In this document: piece after piece, positions 7,780-15,289 of the stretch
Position numbering within the stretch: position 1 is the first letter of the stretch
How the letters are laid out: each line of letters starts with the position of its first letter
Assembly: GCA_022824025.1 (NCBI GenBank)
Contig: JAJEBF010000015.1
Coordinates: 1-59,586, forward strand
DNA from: Caldilineaceae bacterium
GTDB lineage: Bacteria > Chloroflexota > Anaerolineae > Caldilineales > Caldilineaceae
Reading direction: 5' to 3'
Length of the DNA: 59,586 nt
Notes under the pieces: model-generated
Told to the model about the DNA's origin: nothing
The model's database searches: none
Seen by the model: the letters and a program-made list of their open reading frames with translations, nothing else
Position numbers and translations under genes: made by a program

Positions 7780-8030
7780 TGATACCGCGGCGTAACCCTG
7801 AAGTTGCGTGACTCCAGTTACGGAAGGAGGTTTGCCCATGTGCATACAAATTTGTTTTCAGATTTGTGTGCAGATGTAAAGCGAGTCTGGGTCGACCCCA
7901 TTGAACTTATCCAGGCCCGTCTACCTCAAGCCAGCCATAAGCTGGTGGCAAGTCCAGGGGAACAGCGACCCATAAGGGTCGCTTATCGTTTTCAGAGTCG
8001 CGCGCCCAGCACTTTGCTGGCGCGTCTTCA
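7780..8030 (+). ncRNA. Candidate structured RNA with four hairpins and a possible pseudoknot
   Basis: Seen directly: hairpin 1 pairs 7841-7854 with 7859-7872 (14 bp, UUUU loop). TCTGG at 7886-7890 can pair with CCAGG at 7911-7915, and its loop contains CCCC (7896-7899) that could pair with GGGG at 7957-7960. CCAGC/GCTGG closes a CATAA loop (7931-7945). AGCGACCC/GGGTCGCT closes an ATAA loop (7964-7983, 8 perfect bp). The last stem pairs 8001-8011 with 8015-8024 with one bulged C. A consensus promoter lies just upstream. Inference: a regulatory leader for the gene at 8244, or an orphan RNA of a lost RNA-guided or reverse-transcriptase element. No such protein gene is adjacent. Confidence 0.6.
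7838..7879 (+). CDS. 13-codon open frame inside hairpin 1, possible leader peptide
   Basis: ATG at 7838 follows a perfect AAGGAGG (7824-7830) at 7-base spacing. It encodes MCIQICFQICVQM and a TAA stop. Three of 13 codons are Cys, three are Ile and three are Gln. Most of the frame is the 14-bp hairpin itself, so a translating ribosome would melt it. That is the layout of an attenuation leader peptide, but this is inferred from sequence alone. Confidence 0.4.
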   Translation: MCIQICFQICVQM

Positions 8031-8243
8031 TTTGTGGCACTTTCCTACTATAATTCCCTTTAAATTCACCAGGGCGTCAACGGGAACTCAGGTGTAAAGT
8101 GTTGGTTTTGCTTGTGGGTGTAGGGGGCGCCAGTGGGCAGTTCTGGCAAGCACAGCAAGATGCCCTGTTCTAACTGGACAACCCCCTACCGCTGTGCTAA
8201 GATTTTTTTGAAAATGCTTGGACCTCCCATGAAGGAAAAGAAG

Positions 8244-8783
8244 ATGACCAAAGACGAACTATCAACAAAACTGGAAGAAATGTGGGGTGCAGCGCCAACT
8301 CGCGAAAAGACACCCGTGTTCCATCTTTTCGGGATCAGATACGCTAAAGAGTTGGCAGGGTTTACTGTCAGCGACTTGAAAGAAATTTCTGTGGGCGCAG
8401 GTCAAAGTGCCAGTTTGGGCCAGGAAATCCACAAGGGACGCTCATTGGGACCCTATGTGACAGAGAGGCCCGACGTGGTGCTGCTGCCATATCCAGTGAG
8501 TATGTTACGCTTTCATATCCTGAAACTCGTGTCGCTCGAACATGGCATATCGAGTCACGTTATCAGAGATCGCATCTGTAAGGTCTTTGAAGTCACAGCA
8601 GAAGAAATCAGAGATGAAAGATCGAGCATGAGGTCAGACAAACTCATCGACTACGGTGGTGGTTCTCTTCGCCATAGCAATACTATATCGGAAAAGGGCA
8701 AGAAGCTGCTCTCTGATATTGAGGCTCACTTGTACCCGTCTTCACCCAGCGTGTACGAGGAGCGGGGCATTGTGACGGTGTGA
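8244..8783 (+). CDS. Hypothetical protein with winged-helix-like C-terminus
   Basis: The protein is about 179 aa from ATG 8244, which has AAGGA six bases upstream. The N-terminal half ('HLFGIRYAKELAGFTVSDLK') is not recognised. The C-terminal half, 'ISSHVIRDRICKVFEVTAEE' through 'SLRHSNTISEKGKKLLSDIE', looks like a winged helix of the kind found at the N-terminus of Mrr-type restriction enzymes. DNA binding is therefore possible. It follows the candidate structured RNA and precedes the remodelled 5' end of cofC. The final 'DIEAHLYPSS' codons are echoed in DNA just downstream, suggesting a partial duplication of the 3' end. Confidence 0.55.
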   Translation: MTKDELSTKLEEMWGAAPTREKTPVFHLFGIRYAKELAGFTVSDLKEISVGAGQSASLGQEIHKGRSLGPYVTERPDVVLLPYPVSMLRFHILKLVSLEHGISSHVIRDRICKVFEVTAEEIRDERSSMRSDKLIDYGGGSLRHSNTISEKGKKLLSDIEAHLYPSSPSVYEERGIVTV

Positions 8784-8817
8784 TTCTGAAATTGAATCTC
8801 ATTTGTACCCGTCTTCT
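8718..8817 (+). repeat. Imperfect direct repeat of about 26 bp
   Basis: The segment ending CTTGTACCCGTCTTC at about 8744 recurs with three or four changes at about 8792-8817, ending TTTGTACCCGTCTTC. Both copies code, in the same sense, for IE(A/S)HLYPSS. The second copy is followed at once by an IS3-end-like TGAGCCCCAATC. Confidence 0.6.
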
Positions 8818-8895
8818 ATAGTGAGCCCCAATCTTTGGACCACGAAATGGGAAAAACAAGGTGCTTCCATTGGATTCCAGCCACCGGACTCTGAA

Positions 8896-9546
8896 TTGAG
8901 TTTGTGGACAATTGTCCCCGTCAAACCCTTCAACGAAGGCAAAAGCCGCCTGTCCGCCTGTATCTCTCCCCAGGAGCGCCGCGCCCTCAACCGCGAACTG
9001 CTCACCCGCACGCTCTCCGCCATCAACCGGGCCCAGCTCGACACCGAGATCCTCGTCGTCAGCCGCGACCGCCGCGCGCTCGCCGCTGCCGAACGCGCCG
9101 GCAGCCACGCGCTCGCCGAAGAAAGCCAGCCCTGCACTACCCCGCCATCCTCCCGCATCCCCGATGACACCGGGCCGGAACGGCAACTCAACGCCGCCCT
9201 GACCCAGGCTGCCGCCTACGCCGCGGCGCACGGCGCCACCAAAGTCCTCATCCTGCCCACCGATATGCCCAACCTGACAGCCGGGGACGTGCGGGCGATG
9301 GCCTCCCCCAGCAACCGCGACCCGCAAATCATCATCGCCCCCAGCCGAGATGGCGGCACCAACGCGCTCATGCTCCAGCCCGTCCATGCCATCCCCTTCT
9401 CCTTCGGGCCCGACAGCTTTCTGCGCCACCAGCGCCTCGCCGCCCAAGCCGGCATCCCCGTGCGCATCGTCAAGTCGGACTCGCTGCTCTTCGACGTTGA
9501 CCGTCCCGAAGATTACGAGGCAATCCTCACCAGCCGCCGCGCCTAG
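8896..9546 (+). CDS. cofC: 2-phospho-L-lactate guanylyltransferase CofC
   Basis: CofC activates 2-phospholactate, phosphoenolpyruvate or a related acid with GTP to make the donor used by CofD. The core 'LWTIVPVKPFNEGKSRLS' is the canonical N-terminus. 'VLILPTDMPNLTAGDV' contains the metal-binding Asp, and 'FGPDSFLRHQRLAAQAGIPV' and 'LLFDVDRPEDY' are further signatures. The frame is open back to 8803, but those 31 residues are encoded by duplicated and IS-like DNA. I therefore place the start at TTG 8896, giving 216 aa, the usual length. The original upstream region seems to have been replaced, so its promoter is unclear. Confidence 0.9.
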   Translation: MSLWTIVPVKPFNEGKSRLSACISPQERRALNRELLTRTLSAINRAQLDTEILVVSRDRRALAAAERAGSHALAEESQPCTTPPSSRIPDDTGPERQLNAALTQAAAYAAAHGATKVLILPTDMPNLTAGDVRAMASPSNRDPQIIIAPSRDGGTNALMLQPVHAIPFSFGPDSFLRHQRLAAQAGIPVRIVKSDSLLFDVDRPEDYEAILTSRRA

Positions 9547-9672
9547 CCCTTAACCGCCAGGCCCCAACCCATCCGCGCCCCTCCCCCATCGACCACGGCA
9601 GTTCCCCCTTCCCTCCAGACCCCGCCGCCCGCCCACAAATCAATTCCCATCCCCCAAATCCCTGTCCAGAGA

Positions 9673-9685
9673 ACTGACCACTGTC
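9673..9685. repeat. Dispersed CAGTG-type repeat, short copy
   Basis: ACTGACCACTGTC (minus strand GACAGTGGTCAGT) lies in the 277-base gap between cofC and the MFS gene. The rest of that gap is C-rich low-complexity sequence without a visible gene. Confidence 0.35.
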
Positions 9686-9823
9686 GTCTTTTTGCAGTAA
9701 TCCAAAGGTAGCCTGAAGCTCGCCCCAAAATTCGAACTGCGCACCGCCCGTTGTCCGGTTGGACAAGCGGAGCGTTTTGACGTTCAATGGGATCCTGCCC
9801 ACCTGTCCACCGGAGTTTTTCTT

Positions 9824-11065
9824 TTGTCCCGCTCGCACGACCCCTATGCCGCATTCCGCATACACGACTACCGCCTATATGTAATCGGCTGGATTGTGGC
9901 GCGGATGGGAACCTACATTCAGAGTATCGCCATCGCGTGGGAGATGTACCAGCGCACGGGCGAAGCGCTCTCGCTGGGACTGGTGGGGCTGGCGCAGGCG
10001 TTGCCGCTGATGGTGCTTGCGCTGCCGGCGGGGCTGCTGGCGGACCGCTATGAACGGCGGCGGCTGTCGATATTCAGCCTGCTGGGGATGACGGCTACGT
10101 CGCTGGCGCTGGCCTTCTTCTCGGTTACGGAGGGGCCGATCGCGTGGATGTACGCGCTGCTCTTCCTGGATGCGTGCGCGATGACGGTGGGACGCCCGGC
10201 GCGGACCGCGCTGTTGCCCCAGCTGGTGCCGGCGGAGGTCTTCCCCAACGCGGTGACGTGGAACATGAGTTTGATGCATATCGCGTCCGTGGTGGGGCCG
10301 GCCCTGGGCGGCCTGGTGGTTGCGGTCAATATACAGAGCGCCTATTTCGTGGCGGCGGCAACTTCACTCTGGCTGGCCTTTGTCCTGACCCGCATTCGTT
10401 TTCGGCCTCTGGAGGAAAAACCGGAACCGGCCAGCTGGCATACGCTGTTGGGCGGGATCCGGTTTGTGTGGGACAAGCGCATTCTGTTCACGATCATGGC
10501 GCTGGACCTGTTTGCGGTGCTGCTGGGCGGGGCGGTCTATCTACTGCCGATCTTTGCCGAGGACATTCTGCAGGTGGGCGCGACGGGGTTCGGTTACCTG
10601 CGGGCCGCGCCGGCGGTGGGCGCGTTCTGCATGGCGCTGTCGATGGTCTATCTGCCGCCGATGAAGCGGGCGGGACGGGGGCTGCTGCTGGCGGTGGCCG
10701 GTTTCGGCGTGGCAACGATCGTTTTCGGCTTCTCGCAGAACTTCGCGCTTTCATGGGCAATGCTGTTTCTGACCGGCGCGCTGGACAACATCAGCATGGT
10801 GGTGCGGCAGACGCTGACGCAGCTGCTGACGCCGGACAGGATGCGGGGCCGAGTCTCGGCAGTGAGCGGCATCTTTATCGGGGCGTCCAATGAGCTGGGC
10901 GGCTTTGAGTCCGGGTTGGTGGCGCAGTATTTCGGGCCGGTCATTTCCGTGGTGAGCGGAGGGATCGGGACGATCCTGGTGGTGGCGGGTGCGGCCGCGC
11001 TGTCGCCGCAGCTGCTGCGGCTTGGCGCGCTGCACGAGGCCCAGCCTGAGGAAGAGAGCGCGTGA
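9824..11065 (+). CDS. MFS exporter (EntS/MFS_3-like)
   Basis: This 413-aa protein has about 12 transmembrane helices. It has a typical MFS motif A between helices 2 and 3 ('LLADRYERRRL' near residue 70) and a second half starting near residue 210. The order and the 'RTALLPQLVPAEVFPNAVTWN' segment fit the EntS/MFS_3 group of proton-coupled exporters of siderophores and drugs. The substrate cannot be told from sequence. TTG at 9824 is used because GGAG lies eight bases upstream and the first helix follows soon after. It stands alone: cofC is upstream and a convergent toxin-antitoxin pair downstream. Confidence 0.85.
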   Translation: MSRSHDPYAAFRIHDYRLYVIGWIVARMGTYIQSIAIAWEMYQRTGEALSLGLVGLAQALPLMVLALPAGLLADRYERRRLSIFSLLGMTATSLALAFFSVTEGPIAWMYALLFLDACAMTVGRPARTALLPQLVPAEVFPNAVTWNMSLMHIASVVGPALGGLVVAVNIQSAYFVAAATSLWLAFVLTRIRFRPLEEKPEPASWHTLLGGIRFVWDKRILFTIMALDLFAVLLGGAVYLLPIFAEDILQVGATGFGYLRAAPAVGAFCMALSMVYLPPMKRAGRGLLLAVAGFGVATIVFGFSQNFALSWAMLFLTGALDNISMVVRQTLTQLLTPDRMRGRVSAVSGIFIGASNELGGFESGLVAQYFGPVISVVSGGIGTILVVAGAAALSPQLLRLGALHEAQPEEESA

Positions 11066-11307
11066 GGGCGACAGTTCGTCTTTCCCATCGCGATGGCGGG
11101 AACAGTGACATCGCCGCCGAGGGAGATTCCCGTTGCCTGTCCTGATTGTGGACGTTGTTCACGCGGCGTAGTGGTGATGGGAAGACGGTTGTCGACGTGT
11201 GAGGGTGAGGGTTGGCGGGGCGTATCCCAGTCTCGGAGCCCGCTAGCGTAACGCAGCGTTCGTTTGTGCCGTAAGCTGTCTACATCCGGATGCAGTCAGC
11301 GTGTTTC

Positions 11308-11709
11308 TCATTCAAAGGGATTATGTAAAGCAACGCCAAATTGGCCAAAGTCACGTACATTCCGAGTGACTACAATCAGGCGGTGCACGTTGGCTGTCGC
11401 CGCGATCATCGCGTCTTCTGCAATCGTGTCCGACCTCCGATGCATGAGCCGAGCCCACTCTCGGAAGGCTGGCGCGTCCATAGGCAGTACACCGTAGGAA
11501 GCCAGAACCTTGTCCAGCCAGACCTCCAATTCCTTCGCTTTCGCTTCATCCTGCTGGCGAGTGATCTCGATTCCGGCTTGTATCTCTCCCACAGTAACTG
11601 CAGACACGAAAAGTTGCTCAGCAGGCACTTTCGCGATCCAGTCGAGGACGGCGCCGTGTGGACGGGGCCGGCGTAACTCAGAGACCACGTTAGTGTCCAG
11701 AAGGTACAT
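11308..11709 (-). CDS. vapC: PIN-domain toxin, VapC/FitB family
   Basis: This 133-aa PIN-domain ribonuclease shows the full acidic set: 'LLDTN' (Asp 5), 'TVGEIQAGI' (Glu), 'IAEDAMIAATA' (Asp) and 'VVTRNVRDF' (Asp). FitB/VapC toxins cleave specific RNAs, usually tRNA or rRNA, when freed from their antitoxin. The gene starts 4 bases after the Phd-type antitoxin gene on the minus strand, the standard antitoxin-first order. The active site looks intact. Confidence 0.9.
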   Translation of the reverse strand: MYLLDTNVVSELRRPRPHGAVLDWIAKVPAEQLFVSAVTVGEIQAGIEITRQQDEAKAKELEVWLDKVLASYGVLPMDAPAFREWARLMHRRSDTIAEDAMIAATANVHRLIVVTRNVRDFGQFGVALHNPFE

Positions 11710-11713
11710 AGCG

Positions 11714-11974
11714 CTATTCCACAGCCAGAGGCGCTCGACGGCGGTGCTGGCGGCGCGGGGGCGTAAGGTGGTTGGTGCGTGCTTCAGGGGCGAGGAGTAG
11801 TTCCTTCAGGTCCGGCCTGATCAACTGCTCCAGCCTCCGCCACTGGTCGATTGGAAGAAGCACTGCAGTTTCGACGCCGCGCCTGGTCACAATCTGTGGT
11901 CCTTCAGCGAGGGTGGTATCCAACAACTCGCTGAACCTCGATTTAGCATCCTGAACAGGCCATCTCCCGTTCAT
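11714..11974 (-). CDS. Phd/YefM-family antitoxin
   Basis: This 86-aa protein has the Phd/YefM N-terminal DNA-binding fold: 'WPVQDAKSRFSELLDTTLAEGPQIVTRRG' spread over residues 4-32 and 'AVLLPIDQWRRLE' near 37-49. The C-terminal part, rich in Arg and Pro, would wrap the toxin. It precedes vapC by 4 bases. An AGGGGTGAT SD lies before the ATG. Antitoxins of this class repress their own operon, and direct repeats at 11999-12017 are a candidate operator. Confidence 0.85.
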   Translation of the reverse strand: MNGRWPVQDAKSRFSELLDTTLAEGPQIVTRRGVETAVLLPIDQWRRLEQLIRPDLKELLLAPEARTNHLTPPRRQHRRRAPLAVE

Positions 11975-11998
11975 AAATCACCCCTATTGCAATCTATC

Positions 11999-12017
11999 TG
12001 ACTAGATACATGACTAG
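11999..12017 (-). promoter_or_regulatory. Candidate antitoxin operator (TGACTAG repeats)
   Basis: TGACTAG occurs at 11999-12005 and again at 12011-12017, one helical turn apart, with a third weaker GACTAA at about 12024. They lie 25-50 bases upstream of the antitoxin start, where a Phd-type repressor would bind. Confidence 0.4.
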
Positions 12018-12088
12018 CCACCAGACTAAGTCATACCGGCATCGATGTCAAGGTGGAGATTGGCTTGAATACATAGGCGCATCCAGAA

Positions 12089-12172
12089 TTTCAGGGCTTT
12101 CCGACATTGCCTTTTCACTCTGCGGAAAGAGTCCTCCAAATGGCAGCCGGCCCTTAGTCTGAAGCCCTGAAA
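12089..12172. repeat. Nested inverted repeats between two regulatory loci
   Basis: TTTCAGGGCTT (12089-12099) is the exact reverse complement of AAGCCCTGAAA (12162-12172). Inside it, CTTTCCG (12097-12103) pairs with CGGAAAG (12123-12129). The arms overlap by three bases, so the two pairings partly compete. It could be a bidirectional terminator or a miniature mobile-element remnant. Confidence 0.45.
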
Positions 12173-12251
12173 ATACCCAGATCAAGTAAGCCCTTATTCA
12201 GGCAGCGGATGTCTGAAAGAATGGGTGATACACATGCTCACCAATTGCCAC

Positions 12252-12280
12252 TTGACAGATCGCGGCATTTTGTGTACTAT
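12252..12280 (+). promoter_or_regulatory. Promoter of the XRE regulator gene
   Basis: TTGACA (12252-12257), a 17-base spacer and TACTAT (12275-12280) form a near-perfect sigma-70-type promoter. The predicted start, about 12287, is three bases from the ATG at 12290, so the message would be leaderless. Confidence 0.75.
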
Positions 12281-12290
12281 GTAGTACACA
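12271..12290. promoter_or_regulatory. Palindromic operator on the XRE promoter
   Basis: TGTGTACTATGTAGTACACA is a 9-bp inverted repeat with a 2-base centre. It covers the -10 box and ends on the A of the start codon. A dimeric helix-turn-helix protein bound here would block transcription, so autorepression by the gene it precedes is likely. Confidence 0.7.
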
Positions 12291-12640
12291 TGACATTCGG
12301 TAAGTATATCCGTACCGCCCGCGAAAAGAGGTTCAAGGAAGACCGAGCATACTCGGTGCGGCAGGTTGCGCAGCGCATCGGCGTCGAACCGTCCTACCTG
12401 AGCAAGATCGAGCGGGACCAGGTCGCGCCGCCTTCGGAGGCCGCGATCGGGCGTCTGGCCCGGGAGCTGGGCGAGGACCCTGACCTGCTATTGGCGATGG
12501 CGGGCAAGGTGTCAAGCGACGTCCAAGACATCATCCTGCGGCGGCCGCAGCTGTTCGCGGAGCTGTTGCGGCAGCTCAAGGATGCGCCGGATCAGGCGAT
12601 TGAGGAGGTCGCGCGCGAGATACGTGACGGAGATTGGTAA
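12290..12640 (+). CDS. XRE-family transcriptional regulator
   Basis: This 116-aa protein starts at ATG 12290. Its helix-turn-helix lies near residues 25-60 ('YSVRQVAQRIGVEPSYLSKIERDQVAPPSEAAI' spans both helices), followed by 'LGEDPDLLLAMAGKVSSDVQ' and a helical tail 'RRPQLFAELLRQLKDAPDQA'. This HTH-plus-tail form is often found in antitoxin-like regulators placed before an ImmA/IrrE-type peptidase. Here the next gene (42 bases on) is instead a 324-aa protein of unknown function. The palindrome over its own promoter argues for autorepression. An upstream in-frame start at 12209 would read through the promoter and is rejected. Confidence 0.85.
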   Translation: MTFGKYIRTAREKRFKEDRAYSVRQVAQRIGVEPSYLSKIERDQVAPPSEAAIGRLARELGEDPDLLLAMAGKVSSDVQDIILRRPQLFAELLRQLKDAPDQAIEEVAREIRDGDW

Positions 12641-12682
12641 TAAACCATGCTGCATATGGAAAGGACCCAGGAGAATTTGGCC

Positions 12683-13657
12683 ATGATTGAACTGAAAAGA
12701 AATCAGCTGATATTTCGATTCCCGGAGGTACATAAGGATGCCAAGTGCCGGATCTCGTTCCAGCGCACGTTGCGCATACCCGACGACAACCGGGCCTATT
12801 CGCTGCCGCCGGGGTTGGGCAGGTTTCCGCTCAATCTGGTGGACGACTACACGGAGAGTGTGCCCGCGGGCTGGAACGCGCACGGCGGCGTCTTCCTGCC
12901 GATGTACCAGGCGGAGGCGATGTGGCTCAATTTCAGCGGTTCGTACCCGATGGCGGTGAAGGTGGCCGCGGGCAAAATCAATGCGGTGACGGGTGAAGTT
13001 TGGGAGAACGAGCTATCGAGGCGGCCACAGGACTATGTTGTGATCCCCGACCAACCCTGGTTGGACGGATTTTCAGTCATGAAGGGGATGATCCGGCAGT
13101 TTGTGGCGATGCCGCTGGGAGAAGGCTACACGGCGGAAGAACAGCTGACGGGCGAGGCGGAGCACGGCGGACTGCAGATCGTTGTCTATCCGATCAAGGC
13201 ATCATACTACAAGAGGAGTATGGAGGAGCTCAGCTTCATTACCTACAGCCCGCGGATCAAGCAGGCTCCGCCGCGGGAGATGGGACTGGCGCCGGGAGGT
13301 CTGATGCGCCAGAAGATTTATGAAGACGAGTACGGGTTTGGGGCGTGGGAGACATCGGTGCGCTCGCGTTGTTACGTGCATATTGTGAACAGCCTGCAGT
13401 TCCTCAGTGTGACGGGCGCGCAGCCGCCCAGCTTGCCGCCGACGGCGAGAGAGTATACGGCGGCGGGGCTGCCGTGGTTTGACTACTACGGAGGTGATCT
13501 GAAGGCGTTGGCGGGCGCGGAGAAGCTGGCCGGGTTGGACAGTGTTGCTGCGAAGAAGCTGAAGAAGGGCGAAGGCGTGTTGGCCGATAATGAGGCGGTT
13601 GAGCCGAAGGTGGTAAAGAGGCTGGGGAAGGGGAGTGTGCGGGAGGGGGAGTTTTAG
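12683..13657 (+). CDS. Conserved hypothetical protein downstream of XRE regulator
   Basis: This 324-aa soluble protein has no signal peptide or membrane helix. It is rich in aromatic residues and glycines: 'YSLPPGLGRFPLNLVDDY', 'HGGVFLPMYQAEAMWLNF', 'YPMAVKVAAGKINAVTGE', 'QPWLDGFSVMKGMIRQFVAM' and 'GLQIVVYPIK'. I recall similar uncharacterised proteins in many bacteria but cannot assign a reaction. The C-terminal 50 residues are Lys/Glu-rich and look disordered. ATG 12683 has GGAG nine bases upstream. It probably shares the XRE promoter. The last 126 bases are duplicated at 15541-15666. Confidence 0.7.
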   Translation: MIELKRNQLIFRFPEVHKDAKCRISFQRTLRIPDDNRAYSLPPGLGRFPLNLVDDYTESVPAGWNAHGGVFLPMYQAEAMWLNFSGSYPMAVKVAAGKINAVTGEVWENELSRRPQDYVVIPDQPWLDGFSVMKGMIRQFVAMPLGEGYTAEEQLTGEAEHGGLQIVVYPIKASYYKRSMEELSFITYSPRIKQAPPREMGLAPGGLMRQKIYEDEYGFGAWETSVRSRCYVHIVNSLQFLSVTGAQPPSLPPTAREYTAAGLPWFDYYGGDLKALAGAEKLAGLDSVAAKKLKKGEGVLADNEAVEPKVVKRLGKGSVREGEF

Positions 13658-13792
13658 CGCTCTTGCCCAAGGTTGGACGAGGGAAGGATTGGTGGAGTGG
13701 ATGACCAGGGATCGGGGCCCGTGAGCGGCGCAGAGTACACTCGACTGCGGTTGCTATCGCGCTCTACCTGTCTCAACGGAGATTGTTTCTGC

Positions 13793-14040
13793 CCCTAATT
13801 CTGTTCCGCTTCAGTTCGATCATAACCACATTCCCGGCGCGGTCCACTCCCAGCAGGCCGGCAGATCCTCCCAGGTCGGTTGTCACTTGGCATCCGATAA
13901 TGAGAAGCGCACCATCTTCAAGGACCCCATCCGGATTGCGCTCTATCCTGTTCTAGATTTTTTTCTTCGTGCTTCACTTGAAATGGTTCTTGCGTAAACT
14001 CACTGAACGCGCCGTCGGGATGTATACTAAAGATTCTCAT
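13793..14040 (-). pseudogene. Frameshifted partial copy of the NucS-like nuclease gene
   Basis: Read on the minus strand from ATG 14040 this encodes 'MRIFSIHPDGAFSEFTQEPF', matching the intact protein at 15841-16887 ('MRIFGLKPDGVFNEFIQKPF'). A frameshift follows near 13955. The other frame continues 'NPDGVLEDGALLIIGCQV' through 'GVDRAGNVVMIELKRN', the nuclease core. Similarity stops there, so the last two thirds are missing. It is non-functional. Confidence 0.85.
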
Positions 14041-14259
14041 GTGTTGCCTTCTCCGGCTCCGCCTGGCAGTGAACGATTCAAACAGACGTATGCCGCACAG
14101 CAAGTAGACAGGATTGAACAGTGCATAAAGCTTGACGGTCTTAAAAGGCTGAACAGTTCGTATGTTCTCATTTTGGCGCTGGACATGGTAAGATGGAGTC
14201 TACATCGAGTCAGCGTTTAGAGTTTGTTATCGGATTGGAACAATGGAGAAAAGAGGACG

Positions 14260-14745
14260 ATGCTAAGAACGTCGGGAAAAACGACGCGTGTCGTGACTTC
14301 GGAATGGTCGGAATGCGCGACTGAAGAAGAAAAAGCGATCTTGGATCGTCTGGAATCAAACAAGCTCGGCAAAGTTGCTCGCAGGCTCAACAGCCTGATC
14401 GAGATGTTCGACGAAGATCCGGATGTAGATCGGTTGGTTCTGGAGTCGATACAGTCAGTCGCTGAATTCTTCATACGCAACAATCCTCCCCATCCTGCGA
14501 TTGTGGCTGACTACGATGGTACGCTCGCGTTAGAATGGAGGTTGCCTTTAACGCCGCCGCCTGATGACAGGTGGCAGAACTGTGACGGAATCCTCTGCAT
14601 GGAATTTCTGCCATCGGGCGATATTGAGTTCTTTGGCGATGCAAGAGCAGTCGGAGGTGAGGAGGAGCTGAGAATAGGAGGAGTTGCCTCACAGAAACAG
14701 ATCATGAAGGAGATCGAACCGTTTCTCAGCAGGTTGGGCAACTGA
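14260..14745 (+). CDS. Unknown protein, first of a coupled pair
   Basis: This 161-aa acidic protein starts at ATG 14260 (GGAGA ten bases upstream; an in-frame TTG at 14224 is weaker). The N-terminal half is helical ('LESNKLGKVARRLNSLIEMF'). The C-terminal half, with 'PAIVADYDGTLALEWRLPL' and 'DGILCMEFLPSGDIEFFGDA', looks like a beta-rich domain. There are no membrane segments and no known motif. Its stop overlaps the next start (TGATG), so the two proteins are translationally coupled and probably act together. The lower GC and the position between duplicated blocks suggest recent acquisition. Confidence 0.6.
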   Translation: MLRTSGKTTRVVTSEWSECATEEEKAILDRLESNKLGKVARRLNSLIEMFDEDPDVDRLVLESIQSVAEFFIRNNPPHPAIVADYDGTLALEWRLPLTPPPDDRWQNCDGILCMEFLPSGDIEFFGDARAVGGEEELRIGGVASQKQIMKEIEPFLSRLGN

Positions 14746-15209
14746 TGGAGGCAAATGGATATGATCTCAGCAATTCTCACCTGATCAGGCATTGCCGTGC
14801 ATGGCAGATCGACAACAATATCCCTACCTTTAAGGCTTTCAGACTGCGACCAAATGAACAATATCTTTCGTTCAACTGGTTGGAGAAAATCTGCGTTGAC
14901 GCCGGGATTGAAGTAGATCACAAGAGGGCCATCCAAGAGCTAGAGAAGGCGCCCCCTTTGGAAATCAGCGTAGGGCAACTGTGGGCCGTTCTTGGTTGTG
15001 AAACGGTATCGGCGGTAGTCCAGGAAGCCGCATCGGTGTTGCCGGAGATATTTCCTGTGCTGAGTCCGGACAATGCCTCACATGTTGGTGTAGCCGGCTA
15101 TCCAGCGAGATTCAACAGGGCTGTTGCTGTAGAACTCGCCAAGAGAATCCGACGATCTGATCTGTACCCGATTACACAGAAGAGACGACGGTTTCGTGCA
15201 TCAAGGTAG
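14745..15209 (+). CDS. Unknown protein, second of a coupled pair
   Basis: This 154-aa protein has an N-terminal part 'SNSHLIRHCRAWQIDNNIPT', a middle 'FRLRPNEQYLSFNWLEKI', and a basic C-terminus ('RRSDLYPITQKRRRFRASR'). The first codon overlaps the stop of the preceding gene. I recognise no family. The pair could be a toxin-antitoxin or defence module, judging only from size, coupling and surroundings. Confidence 0.6.
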   Translation: MEANGYDLSNSHLIRHCRAWQIDNNIPTFKAFRLRPNEQYLSFNWLEKICVDAGIEVDHKRAIQELEKAPPLEISVGQLWAVLGCETVSAVVQEAASVLPEIFPVLSPDNASHVGVAGYPARFNRAVAVELAKRIRRSDLYPITQKRRRFRASR

Positions 15210-15289
15210 CTCCCCATCTTCGCGGCGTCCATGATCGACACCGGCTCATTTTGTGCCCCATAGCCGGTTCAGACTTACCCTGTACCTCC

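Noticed and set aside
13969..14220. Plus-strand frame of 83 codons beginning 'MLHLKWFLRKL'
   Set aside because: It is largely antisense to the NucS-like pseudogene, whose protein similarity to the intact gene fixes the coding strand.
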